Source: Chitinophagia bacterium (lineage in GTDB: Bacteria; Bacteroidota; Bacteroidia; Chitinophagales; Chitinophagaceae). From it: a stretch of 8,309 nt of DNA. The DNA is taken from the NCBI GenBank assembly GCA_010027295.1, contig RGVM01000093.1, forward strand, positions 1-8,309, in the 5' to 3' direction. The notes below the pieces were generated by a model. The model worked only from the letters and a program-made list of their open reading frames with translations, searched no databases and was not told the origin of the DNA. Below, in pieces: positions 1 through 6,941 of the stretch; within the stretch, counting starts at the first letter, position 1, and each line of letters starts with the position of its first letter. The position numbers and the translations under genes were made by a program.

Positions 1-1
1 C

Positions 2-904
2 TCACAGGAGAAAGGGTATCTCGAAAAGATATTTGTAGACGAGGGCCAGCTTGTCCGTAAAGGCCAGCTGATGTTCCAGATCATGCCGGCCCTCTATCAG
101 GCGGAAGTGGAAAAGGCAAGGGCAGAGATGAACTTTGCACAGATCGAGTACAACAATACCAAGAGCCTCTCCGACAAGAATGTGGTGTCGCCCAACGAAC
201 TGGCGCTGGCCAAAGCCAAGCTCAGCAAGGCGCAGGCCGAATTGTCACTGGCACAAACGCATCTGCGCTTCACCCAGATCAGGGCACCCTTCGACGGCTA
301 TATGGACCGTTTTCAGAAACGCCTCGGCAGTCTTATTGACGAAGGCGAACTCCTAACCACCCTTTCCGACAACAGTAGGATGTGGGTGTACTTCAATGTT
401 CCCGAGGCCGAATATCTTGATTTTGTAAAGAACGGGAAATCGGATAGTAGCCAAAAAGTACAATTGGAAATGGCAAACGGAGAACTGTTTGATTGGCCGG
501 GCGTAGTTGAAACCATTGAGGCAGATTTCAATAACGAAACGGGGAACATTGCGTTCCGCGCAACATTCCCAAATCCGAAAGGAATACTCCGCCACGGAGA
601 AACGGGAAATATCAGGATGCCTGTCGCACTTAAAAATGCAATCATCATTACCCAAAAATCAACATTCGATGTGTTGGATAAAAAATTTGTTTACCTCGTT
701 GGGCCGGATAATGTTTTACAGTCAAGACAAATCACCGTTGCAAAGGAATTGCCTCACCTGTATATCGTTGCTTCCGGTCTTGGCCCCAACGATAAAATTC
801 TCGCAGAGGGCCTAGGCAAGGTGAAGAACAATGAGAAAATACGATGTGAATTTGTTCCCTTTGAAAAGGAGCTTTCTGAATTGAATAGTTTACATGCCGA
901 ATAA
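2..904 (+). CDS. RND efflux periplasmic adaptor (membrane fusion protein, AcrA/MexA type), 5' partial
   Basis: The reading frame is open from base 2, the first complete codon, so the start codon and signal peptide lie upstream of the window. The visible 300 residues follow the adaptor order. The first lipoyl half-motif (GYLEKIFVDEGQLVRKGQ) comes first. An alpha-helical hairpin follows at about bases 95-265, rich in Ala, Glu, Lys and Gln. The second lipoyl half (LRFTQIRAPFDGY) is at about 267-303. A beta-barrel domain (WVYFNVPEAEYLDF) and a membrane-proximal domain ending at 904 complete it. By family knowledge it bridges the inner-membrane pump and the outer-membrane channel in the periplasm. 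It is followed 25 bases later by the pump gene, as in a single operon. From about base 420 onward the gene is clearly AT-richer than its first part. Family assignment is secure; the transported compounds are not known. Confidence 0.93.
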   Translation, partial: SQEKGYLEKIFVDEGQLVRKGQLMFQIMPALYQAEVEKARAEMNFAQIEYNNTKSLSDKNVVSPNELALAKAKLSKAQAELSLAQTHLRFTQIRAPFDGYMDRFQKRLGSLIDEGELLTTLSDNSRMWVYFNVPEAEYLDFVKNGKSDSSQKVQLEMANGELFDWPGVVETIEADFNNETGNIAFRATFPNPKGILRHGETGNIRMPVALKNAIIITQKSTFDVLDKKFVYLVGPDNVLQSRQITVAKELPHLYIVASGLGPNDKILAEGLGKVKNNEKIRCEFVPFEKELSELNSLHAE

Positions 905-929
905 GGCAGGAACCATTAAACCCTGGTAA

Positions 930-3263
930 ATGTTTACTAAGTTCATCAAAAGACCGGTTCTGGCCATCGCATTATCGATTGTGATTGTTTTCACGGGACT
1001 GTTGGCCATTAAGTCATTGCCCGTAGCACAGTTTCCCGAAATAGCCCCGCCGAGAGTTAGCATATTCATTGAATTTCCGGGGTCCAATGCCGATGTTCTG
1101 GTCAAATCAACCCTTACCATTCTGGAACGCGAAATCAATGGCGTGCAGGGCATGCAATACATGCTGTCGGATGCGACCAGTGCAAGTGAAGCAACCATTG
1201 ATATCGTTTTTGAACCAGGAACAGACCCCACCCTTGCGGCGGTCAGGGTTAAATCGAGGGTCGACCAGGTGATGCCCAACCTCCCCATCCTCGTACAGCG
1301 GGAAGGGGTTATCATTTCCCCCCTTCAGCCCAGCATGCTGATGTACCTCAACCTGTACAGCAAGGACAACAGCGTGGACGAGAAGTTCCTCTTCAACTAT
1401 GCCAACACCTATATCGTCCCCGAGCTCCAGCGGATCAGCGGCATGGGTCTGGTCAACCTGGTGGGTACCAGGGCCTTCGCCATCAGGGTCTGGCTGAACC
1501 CGGAACGTATGAGGGCCTATCGCATCTCGCCCGACGAAGTGCTCAAGTCGATCGAGGAGCAGAGCGTGCTGGCACGTCCGGGACGGGTGGGCCTCAGCTC
1601 CGGCAAGACCGCGCAGTCGCAGGAGTACGTGTTCACCTACAAGGGATGGTACAATTCCCCCGAACAATACAGGGATATCATCATCAAGGCCACGCCGGAC
1701 GGCGAGATCCTGAAGCTCAAGGACATCGCCGAGGTCGAGGTGGGCAGTGAATTCGTGGATATATATTCCAACAAGGACGGGCACCCCTCCGCCGCCATGG
1801 TGCTCAAGCAGAACCCCGGCAGCAACGCGAGCAAGGTCATCGACGACGTGAAGGCGAAGCTGCGGGAGTTGGAGAAGGACTTCCCTACGGGCATCGATTA
1901 CGAGATCAACTACGACGTCTCCAAGTTCGTGGATGCGTCCATCGAGAAGGTGCTTCACACCCTCGTCGAGGCGTTCATACTGGTAGCCATAGTCGTGTTC
2001 GTGTTCCTCGGAGACTTCCGCTCCACCCTCATCCCCATCCTGGCGGTGCCGGTTTCGCTCATCGGCGCCTTCGTGTTGATGAAGGCGCTGGGGTTGAGCA
2101 TCAACCTCATCACCCTTTTCGCACTGGTGCTGGCCATTGGTATCGTGGTCGACAACGCCATCGTAGTGGTGGAGGCGGTGCACGTGAAGATGCACGAAGA
2201 GAACCTGTCACCCTATGCAGCCGTGACGAAGGTGGTCGACGAGATCGGCGGTGCCATCATTGCCATCACGCTCGTCATGACATCGGTATTCATACCGGTA
2301 TCGTTCATGTCGGGTCCGGTGGGCGTCCTCTACCGTCAGTTCTCCCTGACGATGGCCGGCTCGATCGTCATATCCGGTATCGTGGCACTCACACTCACAC
2401 CGGTCCTCTGCGCCATCCTGCTGAAGAACACGCATGGGCAGCCGAAGCGGAGATCGCCGATGGATCGTTTCCTAGATGCCTTCAACGCATACTTCGAGCG
2501 GATCACGGGTCGGTATACCGGCCTGCTCAGGAGGATTGTCGACAGGCGGGTCGTCACCTTCGGCATCCTGCTCGTCTTCGCCTTCGGCGTGATGGGTGTG
2601 AACAGGGTACTGCCTGCCGGCTTCATTCCGGGTGAGGACCAGGGTCAGATCTACGCGATTCTTCAGACACCGCCTGGCACCACGCTGGAGCGCACCAATG
2701 AGATATCCCTTGCACTCCAGAAGATTGCCAAAGGGGTGGACGCCGTCTCGTCGGTCACCGCGCTTGCCGGTTACGAGATCCTCACCGAGGGCAGGGGCTC
2801 CAATGCCGGCACCTGCCTCATCAACCTGAAGGACTGGTCGGAACGGGAGCATTCGGTGAAGGACGTGATCCGTGAGCTCGAGGAGAAGTGCAAGGACCTG
2901 CCCGCCAAAATCGAGTATTTCGAGCCGCCCGCCGTGCCGGGATACGGCGCTTCTGCGGGCTTTTCACTGCGACTGCTCGACAAGGGCGGGGATGTCGACT
3001 ATCAGGAGTTCGACAGGGTCAACACCGAGTTCTTCGAAGCACTCGGCAAGAGGAAGGAGCTGACAGGCCTGTTCTCCTTCTATTCGGCGAAGTATCCGCA
3101 GTACGAACTGTTCGTCGACTACAACCAGGCGATGCAGAAGGGCGTGTCCCTGGGCGCCGCGATGGAGAACCTCAACATCATGGTGGGTAGCACCTACGAG
3201 CAGGGCTTCATACGCTTCAACAACTACTACAAGGTGTATACGCAGGCGGGACCATGTTCGTGA
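930..3263 (+). CDS. RND multidrug efflux pump (AcrB/HAE1 type), N-terminal part up to a frame break
   Basis: This is the inner-membrane proton-driven drug antiporter of the tripartite pump. The 777 residues cover the first transmembrane helix (about 10-30), the first periplasmic porter/docking half, helices 2-6 (about 340-500), helix 7 (about 541-562) and most of the second periplasmic loop. The helix-4 proton-relay motif reads GIVVDNAIVVVEAV. Asp408 matches AcrB Asp407, while Asn409 stands where AcrB has Asp408. Complete family members have about 1040-1070 residues, so this product is short. It reads normally to QAGP (residue 775), then two foreign residues and TGA. Homologous sequence resumes in another frame at 3254. 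The ATG at 930 is chosen because MFTKFIKRP is the usual start of these pumps. Composition rises from about 45% GC in the first 200 bases to about 60% further on. If the break is real, the pump is probably inactive. Confidence 0.9.
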   Translation: MFTKFIKRPVLAIALSIVIVFTGLLAIKSLPVAQFPEIAPPRVSIFIEFPGSNADVLVKSTLTILEREINGVQGMQYMLSDATSASEATIDIVFEPGTDPTLAAVRVKSRVDQVMPNLPILVQREGVIISPLQPSMLMYLNLYSKDNSVDEKFLFNYANTYIVPELQRISGMGLVNLVGTRAFAIRVWLNPERMRAYRISPDEVLKSIEEQSVLARPGRVGLSSGKTAQSQEYVFTYKGWYNSPEQYRDIIIKATPDGEILKLKDIAEVEVGSEFVDIYSNKDGHPSAAMVLKQNPGSNASKVIDDVKAKLRELEKDFPTGIDYEINYDVSKFVDASIEKVLHTLVEAFILVAIVVFVFLGDFRSTLIPILAVPVSLIGAFVLMKALGLSINLITLFALVLAIGIVVDNAIVVVEAVHVKMHEENLSPYAAVTKVVDEIGGAIIAITLVMTSVFIPVSFMSGPVGVLYRQFSLTMAGSIVISGIVALTLTPVLCAILLKNTHGQPKRRSPMDRFLDAFNAYFERITGRYTGLLRRIVDRRVVTFGILLVFAFGVMGVNRVLPAGFIPGEDQGQIYAILQTPPGTTLERTNEISLALQKIAKGVDAVSSVTALAGYEILTEGRGSNAGTCLINLKDWSEREHSVKDVIRELEEKCKDLPAKIEYFEPPAVPGYGASAGFSLRLLDKGGDVDYQEFDRVNTEFFEALGKRKELTGLFSFYSAKYPQYELFVDYNQAMQKGVSLGAAMENLNIMVGSTYEQGFIRFNNYYKVYTQAGPCS
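3249..3263 (+). other. Frame break with missing codons inside the RND pump gene
   Basis: The upstream frame runs through Gly-Pro at 3249-3254 and stops at 3261-3263. The downstream frame starts at 3254 with MFVKND, which continues the same conserved loop. Recalled E. coli AcrB has 11 residues (PYRMLPDDVNK) between the positions matching Pro775 and Met1 here, and they are absent. The frame offset requires a loss of 3n+1 bases. A loss of 34 bases (11 codons plus one base) fits both the alignment and the frame. It may be a real deletion or an assembly error. Confidence 0.8.
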
Positions 3264-4120
3264 AGAACGACCATGGCGAGATGGTCCCCTATTCGGCCTT
3301 CATGACCATGAAGAAGACGCAGGGCCCCAACGAGGTTGCTCGGTACAACCTGTACATCTCATCCCTGATTAATGGTATTCCCTCGCCCGGCTATTCCTCC
3401 GGTGATGCCATACAGGCCATCCGCGAGGTCGCCGCGAAGACCCTTCCGCGCGGCTACGACATCGCCTGGGAAGGCCTGTCGTACGACGAGGCGAGGCGTG
3501 GCAATGAGGCGCTCTACATCTTCCTCGTGGTGGTGCTGTTCGTCTACCTCATCCTGGCAGCGCAGTACGAGAGCTTCCTCCTCCCGCTGGCGGTCATACT
3601 CTCGATTGTGCCGGGAGCCTTCGGCTCCTTCCTGCTGCTGAAGGCGATGGGTCTCGCCAACGATGTCTATGCACAGATAGGCCTCATCATGCTCATCGGC
3701 CTGCTGGGCAAGAACGCAGTCCTCATCGTGGAGTTCGCCGTTCAGAAGCACCACAAGGGCATGAGTGTACTGGAGGCTGCCATCGAGGGCGCCAAGGCGA
3801 GGTTCCGTCCCATCATCATGACCTCTTTCGCGTTCATCGCGGGCCTCATACCGCTGGTGGTCGCCACGGGTCCCGGTGCCGTCGGCAACCACACCATCGG
3901 GGCCTCATCGCTGGGGGGCATGCTCTTCGGCACCATCTTCGGCGCCATCGTCATCCCGGGCCTCTACTATGTGTTCGGCAGGATGCAGGAGGGCCGTCAG
4001 CTCGTCAGGGACGAGGATGCGAACCCGCTCAGCGAGGATTACGTGGAGAACCGCTCCGACGCCGGACTTGTGAGAAGGGTATTGAATATCATGAAACGCA
4101 ACCGCAAAGACAACCGATAA
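3254..4120 (+). CDS. RND multidrug efflux pump (AcrB/HAE1 type), C-terminal part after the frame break
   Basis: This is the remainder of the same pump in the -1-shifted frame. The 288 residues hold the end of the second periplasmic docking loop (NGEMVPYSAF-like motif at 7-16), then helix 8 (about 86-104), helices 9-11 (about 108-165, 185-205) and helix 12 (about 220-242). Lys153 in GLLGKNAVLIVEF matches the essential AcrB Lys940. Adding 775 + 11 missing + 153 gives position 939, which agrees well with full-length numbering. The ATG at 3254 is an ordinary internal Met codon rather than a natural start. It overlaps the upstream TGA by 10 bases, so coupled re-initiation is conceivable, but this piece starts in mid-domain. 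The outer-membrane factor gene follows after a single base. Read together with the upstream part this is one interrupted gene, probably a pseudogene if the break is genuine. Confidence 0.88.
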   Translation: MFVKNDHGEMVPYSAFMTMKKTQGPNEVARYNLYISSLINGIPSPGYSSGDAIQAIREVAAKTLPRGYDIAWEGLSYDEARRGNEALYIFLVVVLFVYLILAAQYESFLLPLAVILSIVPGAFGSFLLLKAMGLANDVYAQIGLIMLIGLLGKNAVLIVEFAVQKHHKGMSVLEAAIEGAKARFRPIIMTSFAFIAGLIPLVVATGPGAVGNHTIGASSLGGMLFGTIFGAIVIPGLYYVFGRMQEGRQLVRDEDANPLSEDYVENRSDAGLVRRVLNIMKRNRKDNR

Positions 4121-4121
4121 C

Positions 4122-5549
4122 ATGAACAGATCAGCTGCCCAATATATCGTTGCGATCATGGCGACTGTCCTATGGGCGGGCGCCTGCAAAATCCCCCTCG
4201 TTACGGTACGGAAGGAGGATGCCGGCGTACCGGCAGCCTATGGTTCCCCGGGCGACACCACGAACCTGGGGGCCACTTCCTGGAGGTCTTATTTCGAGGA
4301 CCCCTACCTCTCTGCCCTCATCGACACCGCGCTCAAGTACAACCAAGAGTTGAACATCGCCCGGCAGGAGATCGAGATGAGCCGCAACGAGGTCATGGCC
4401 CGTAAGGGTGAATACATGCCCTTCCTGAACCTCCGCGGAGGGGCGGCCGTGGAGCGTGCCGGCAAATACACCTGGGACGGTATCTCGGAGGAGGACCTCA
4501 AGGTCAGTCCCGACAAGGGCCCCAAGTACATCGGCGACTTCCTGGCCGGAGGCTACTTCTCCTGGGAGCTCGACGTCTGGAAGAAACTGCGGAATGCGAC
4601 CAAGGCCGCATCGCTACGGTACCTCTCATCCCGGGAGGGCCGGAACTTCGCCGTCACGCAGGTGGTCGCGGAAATCGCGAGCTCCTACTACGAGCTCATG
4701 GCGTTGGATAACCTGCTCGACATCATCCAGCGGAACATCGACCTGCAGACCAGCGCCCTCGACATCGTGAAACTGGAGAAGAACGCCGCCAAGGTCTCGC
4801 AGCTGGCAGTCAACCGCTTCGAGGCGCAACTGCTGAACACCCGGAACCTCCAGTACGAGGTGCGCCAGCGGATCGTGGAGGCGGAGAACCGTATCCATTT
4901 CCTGACGGGTCGATTCCCGGGTCGCTTGCCCAGGGATTCCAAAGGCTTCACGGCATTGGGTCCGGGCCGCTTCTCCGCAGGCGTGCCCTCGCAACTGCTC
5001 ACGAACCGTCCCGATATCCGACAGGCTGAGCTGCAGCTAGCAGCCGCCAAGCTCGACGTGCAGTCGGCCCGGGCGAACTTCTACCCGAACTTCACCCTCA
5101 CGGCCGGACTGGGCTTCCAATCCTTCAACCCGGCATTCCTGGTACGCCCGGAGTCGATCCTCTACAACCTGGCGGGAGACATGGTCGCGCCGCTTGTCAA
5201 CCGGAACGCCATCAAGGCCACCTATCTCAATGCCAATGCGCGGCAGCTGCAGCTGGTGTATGAGTATGAAAGGTCGATCCTGAACGCACACATCGAAGTG
5301 GTGAACCAACTCTCCATGATCGACAATTACGGTAAGAGCTATGAGGCGAAGGCGCGGGAGGTCGAGATCCTCGACGAGTCGATCAACATCTCCAACAAGC
5401 TGTTCCGTTCCGCTAGGGCGGACTACATAGAGGTCCTGCTGACGCAGCGGGAGGCGCTGGACTCAAGGATCGAGCTCGTTGAAATCAAGCTCCGGCAGAT
5501 GTTGGCTCGGGTGGCCATCTACAAGGCCCTCGGTGGCGGTTGGCGATAG
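4122..5549 (+). CDS. Outer-membrane efflux factor lipoprotein (TolC/OprM/NodT type)
   Basis: This 475-residue protein is the usual length for OprM/NodT-type outer-membrane factors, which form the trimeric exit channel of RND pumps. The N-terminus is a lipoprotein signal: a hydrophobic stretch at about 8-21 ending in AGAC, with Cys22 as the likely lipidated residue. The family's opening motif SWRSYFEDPYLSALID follows at about 51-66. Two repeated OEP halves come next, about 65-245 and 268-470, each with long helices rich in Ala, Gln, Glu and Leu. The second half carries the typical motif LLTNRPDIRQAELQLAAAK and then SARANFYPNFTLTAGLG. The gene begins one base after the pump stop codon, so it belongs to the same transcript. 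It appears intact, unlike the pump gene in front of it. It is GC-rich throughout. Confidence 0.95.
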   Translation: MNRSAAQYIVAIMATVLWAGACKIPLVTVRKEDAGVPAAYGSPGDTTNLGATSWRSYFEDPYLSALIDTALKYNQELNIARQEIEMSRNEVMARKGEYMPFLNLRGGAAVERAGKYTWDGISEEDLKVSPDKGPKYIGDFLAGGYFSWELDVWKKLRNATKAASLRYLSSREGRNFAVTQVVAEIASSYYELMALDNLLDIIQRNIDLQTSALDIVKLEKNAAKVSQLAVNRFEAQLLNTRNLQYEVRQRIVEAENRIHFLTGRFPGRLPRDSKGFTALGPGRFSAGVPSQLLTNRPDIRQAELQLAAAKLDVQSARANFYPNFTLTAGLGFQSFNPAFLVRPESILYNLAGDMVAPLVNRNAIKATYLNANARQLQLVYEYERSILNAHIEVVNQLSMIDNYGKSYEAKAREVEILDESINISNKLFRSARADYIEVLLTQREALDSRIELVEIKLRQMLARVAIYKALGGGWR

Positions 5550-5559
5550 CCTGACTTCG

Positions 5560-5619
5560 AAATGACCAAACCCCTGTACCGGCATGTCTCATCATGACGG
5601 GGCAGGGGTTCGGTCATTT
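5560..5619. terminator. Bidirectional intrinsic terminator between convergent genes
   Basis: The arms 5560-5576 (aaatgaccaaacccctg) and 5603-5619 (caggggttcggtcattt) pair over 17 positions with one A-C mismatch. A second inner stem, 5579-5586 with 5593-5600, also pairs with one mismatch, so the whole block folds into one long hairpin. The outer ends are A/T-rich (AAAT and ATTT), so either strand ends its stem with a short U run. It starts 11 bases after the outer-membrane factor stop codon. Its right arm contains the stop codon of the opposing beta-lactamase-like gene. Confidence 0.8.
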
Positions 5620-6483
5620 GCCAAGATAGTCCCACACCAAGGCTGAGATCTTGCGGGTCAGCACCCAGGCTTCGTTCTCAGGTTCCCAGGACTTGTCGGC
5701 GTTCTCCTTCGTGAAGACGGAGAGGATGTAGGGGTGTCGCCCTTTCACGAAGAGCACTTCACTGCGGCTGGCGTTGACCGCCCCGTTCTTCGAGGCCACG
5801 AACACGTCGGGCGGCAGGGATGCGAGGGCCTCTTCGTCCCAGTATTGCCGTCCCATGATGCGCAGCATCCGGTCGCAGAGGGCCGAGTCGAGGATTCTTC
5901 GCTGCGCGATTTCTTCGAGGATGCGGGCCATTTCGCGGGGCGTCGTCTGTCCCCATCCGAAGACGGACCGGCTGGCCTCTCGTCCGGGGGTGCGGCTGTT
6001 GACGCGGGTATGGGTGTAGCCGAGGCTGTCCATTAGCCGGTTGATGGCTGTTCCGGTGCCGGCGAGTCCCTGCAGCATCAGGCTGGCGTTGTTGTCGGAG
6101 ATGGTCATCATGAGCATCACGGCCTTGCTGAGTTCGATGGGTGAGCCGGGTTTCAGATAGGCGATGATGTCCTCACCCGGGTCGTAGCGGATGGTATCTG
6201 CCCATGTGATTTTCTGGTGGTAGGAGAGTTCGCCCTTCCGTATCCTGTCCATGATACCCAGCAGTATGGGCACTTTCACGATGCTGGCGGTGGGGAAGAC
6301 GCTGTCGGCATCGATGGAGACCGTCTTCCCGTTCCGCAGGTCCTTCACATGGATGCCGATGCGACCGTGGAAATCCTGGGTGAGCGTACGAAGGCGACGC
6401 TCCAGTCGATGGTCTGTCCGCTGGGCGAGTGCCGGGGCCATCAGGAGGCAAAGGGCCGTGAAGATCGGGAGTGCCGCATTCAT
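5614..6483 (-). CDS. Class A beta-lactamase-like serine hydrolase (PenP family), secreted
   Basis: The predicted 289-residue product begins with a signal peptide (hydrophobic about 4-18, APALAQ near the cleavage point), so it acts in the periplasm. The serine beta-lactamase motifs occur in order at nearly standard positions: S67-I-V-K70 (nucleophile and base), S129-D130-N131, and K232-N233-G234 in place of the common KTG or KSG. In the omega-loop region the only acidic residue is Glu169 in TPGREAS. It may serve as the equivalent of Glu166, but the spacing is not standard. The start at 6483 is chosen because it gives the signal peptide. It also lies just below a TAnnTTTG promoter element, and the upstream in-frame extension to 6699 runs across that promoter into clpS. 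The substrate cannot be inferred: it may hydrolyse beta-lactams or be a related serine hydrolase. It converges on the efflux operon. Confidence 0.88.
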   Translation of the reverse strand: MNAALPIFTALCLLMAPALAQRTDHRLERRLRTLTQDFHGRIGIHVKDLRNGKTVSIDADSVFPTASIVKVPILLGIMDRIRKGELSYHQKITWADTIRYDPGEDIIAYLKPGSPIELSKAVMLMMTISDNNASLMLQGLAGTGTAINRLMDSLGYTHTRVNSRTPGREASRSVFGWGQTTPREMARILEEIAQRRILDSALCDRMLRIMGRQYWDEEALASLPPDVFVASKNGAVNASRSEVLFVKGRHPYILSVFTKENADKSWEPENEAWVLTRKISALVWDYLGK

Positions 6484-6498
6484 GGGGAGTGTTTGATG

Positions 6499-6506
6499 CA
6501 AATCTA
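6499..6506 (-). promoter_or_regulatory. Bacteroidota-type -7 promoter element for the beta-lactamase-like gene
   Basis: On the minus strand the bases read TAGATTTG, an exact match to the Bacteroidota -7 consensus TAnnTTTG. They end 15 bases before the ATG at 6483, which predicts a very short leader. I could not find a convincing TTTG at -33, so the call rests on the -7 match and its position. Confidence 0.55.
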
Positions 6507-6605
6507 GGTCCCAGGTTCCGAGTTGGGATTTCTGGCATTCGAAGATAGGGTAGGAGGGAAGTTCCTGTGTCAGACCTGCGGGTGTACTATTCTCACTTTC
6601 GTCTG

Positions 6606-6613
6606 TACCTTTG
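6606..6613 (+). promoter_or_regulatory. Bacteroidota-type -7 promoter element for clpS-aat
   Basis: The bases TACCTTTG match TAnnTTTG exactly and lie 21 bases before the clpS ATG at 6635. No clear -33 TTTG is visible. The element overlaps the TTG at 6611, which argues that translation starts at the ATG and not at that TTG. It is divergent from the beta-lactamase-like promoter about 100 bases away. Confidence 0.55.
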
Positions 6614-6634
6614 TTGCACAACAACCAGAAACCG

Positions 6635-6928
6635 ATGGCGCCCGTCAGGCCCCTGCACGAACAGGACGAGGATGTGGAAGTGTTGGACGATACCGGCAAC
6701 GCCTACAGCCTGATCGTCTGGAACGACCATGTGAACACCTTCGACTGGGTCATCGAGACCCTGGTGGAAGTCTGCAGCCACACCTACGAGCAGGCTGAGC
6801 AGTGCGCCTACATCATCCACCACCAGGGCAAGTACGCTGTCAAGCACGGCAGCTACGATTTCCTCAAGCCCATGTGCGATGCCATCACCGACCGGGGCAT
6901 CGGCGCCACCATTGAATCCAAGGGCTGA
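6635..6928 (+). CDS. clpS: ATP-dependent Clp protease adaptor ClpS
   Basis: The 97-residue product has the normal ClpS size. It consists of a short flexible acidic N-terminal tail (about 1-22) and one ClpS core domain (about 23-95). The N-degron pocket residues are visible. Asn30-Asp31 in IVWNDHVNTFDW correspond to E. coli Asn34-Asp35, and His62 in IIHHQGK corresponds to His66. Position 32 is His where E. coli has Asp. By family knowledge ClpS binds proteins with N-terminal Leu, Phe, Tyr or Trp and hands them to the Clp unfoldase/protease in the cytoplasm. The ATG at 6635 is preferred over the TTG at 6611 because the TTG is inside the promoter element. aat follows 13 bases later, so the two genes are probably co-transcribed. 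Confidence 0.95.
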   Translation: MAPVRPLHEQDEDVEVLDDTGNAYSLIVWNDHVNTFDWVIETLVEVCSHTYEQAEQCAYIIHHQGKYAVKHGSYDFLKPMCDAITDRGIGATIESKG

Positions 6929-6941
6929 CCGATTCGGTTTG

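Noticed and set aside
1107..2195. Long open frame of 362 codons on the minus strand inside the pump gene
   Set aside because: The product is dominated by His, Asp, Glu and Arg with no domain pattern, as expected from the antisense of a GC-rich gene. The plus strand carries a clear RND pump.
3254..3263. Two separately evolved half-pump genes with natural coupled start and stop
   Set aside because: The join falls in the middle of a conserved domain with codons missing. Natural split RND pumps would break between domains and keep the residues.
3359..3892. Open frame of 177 codons on the minus strand
   Set aside because: It is antisense to the conserved helices of the pump and has the same biased composition, with no recognisable motif.
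6611..6634. TTG start for clpS, adding 8 residues
   Set aside because: The codon lies inside the TACCTTTG promoter element, so it would not be in the transcript. The ATG at 6635 fits the family.
6484..6699. 72-residue N-terminal extension of the beta-lactamase-like protein
   Set aside because: It would cover the divergent promoters and the start of clpS. The extension has no signal peptide, whereas the ATG at 6483 gives a good one.
6879..6941. Upstream ATG for aat inside clpS
   Set aside because: The extra 21 residues do not resemble Aat, and they are the shadow of the clpS C-terminus.
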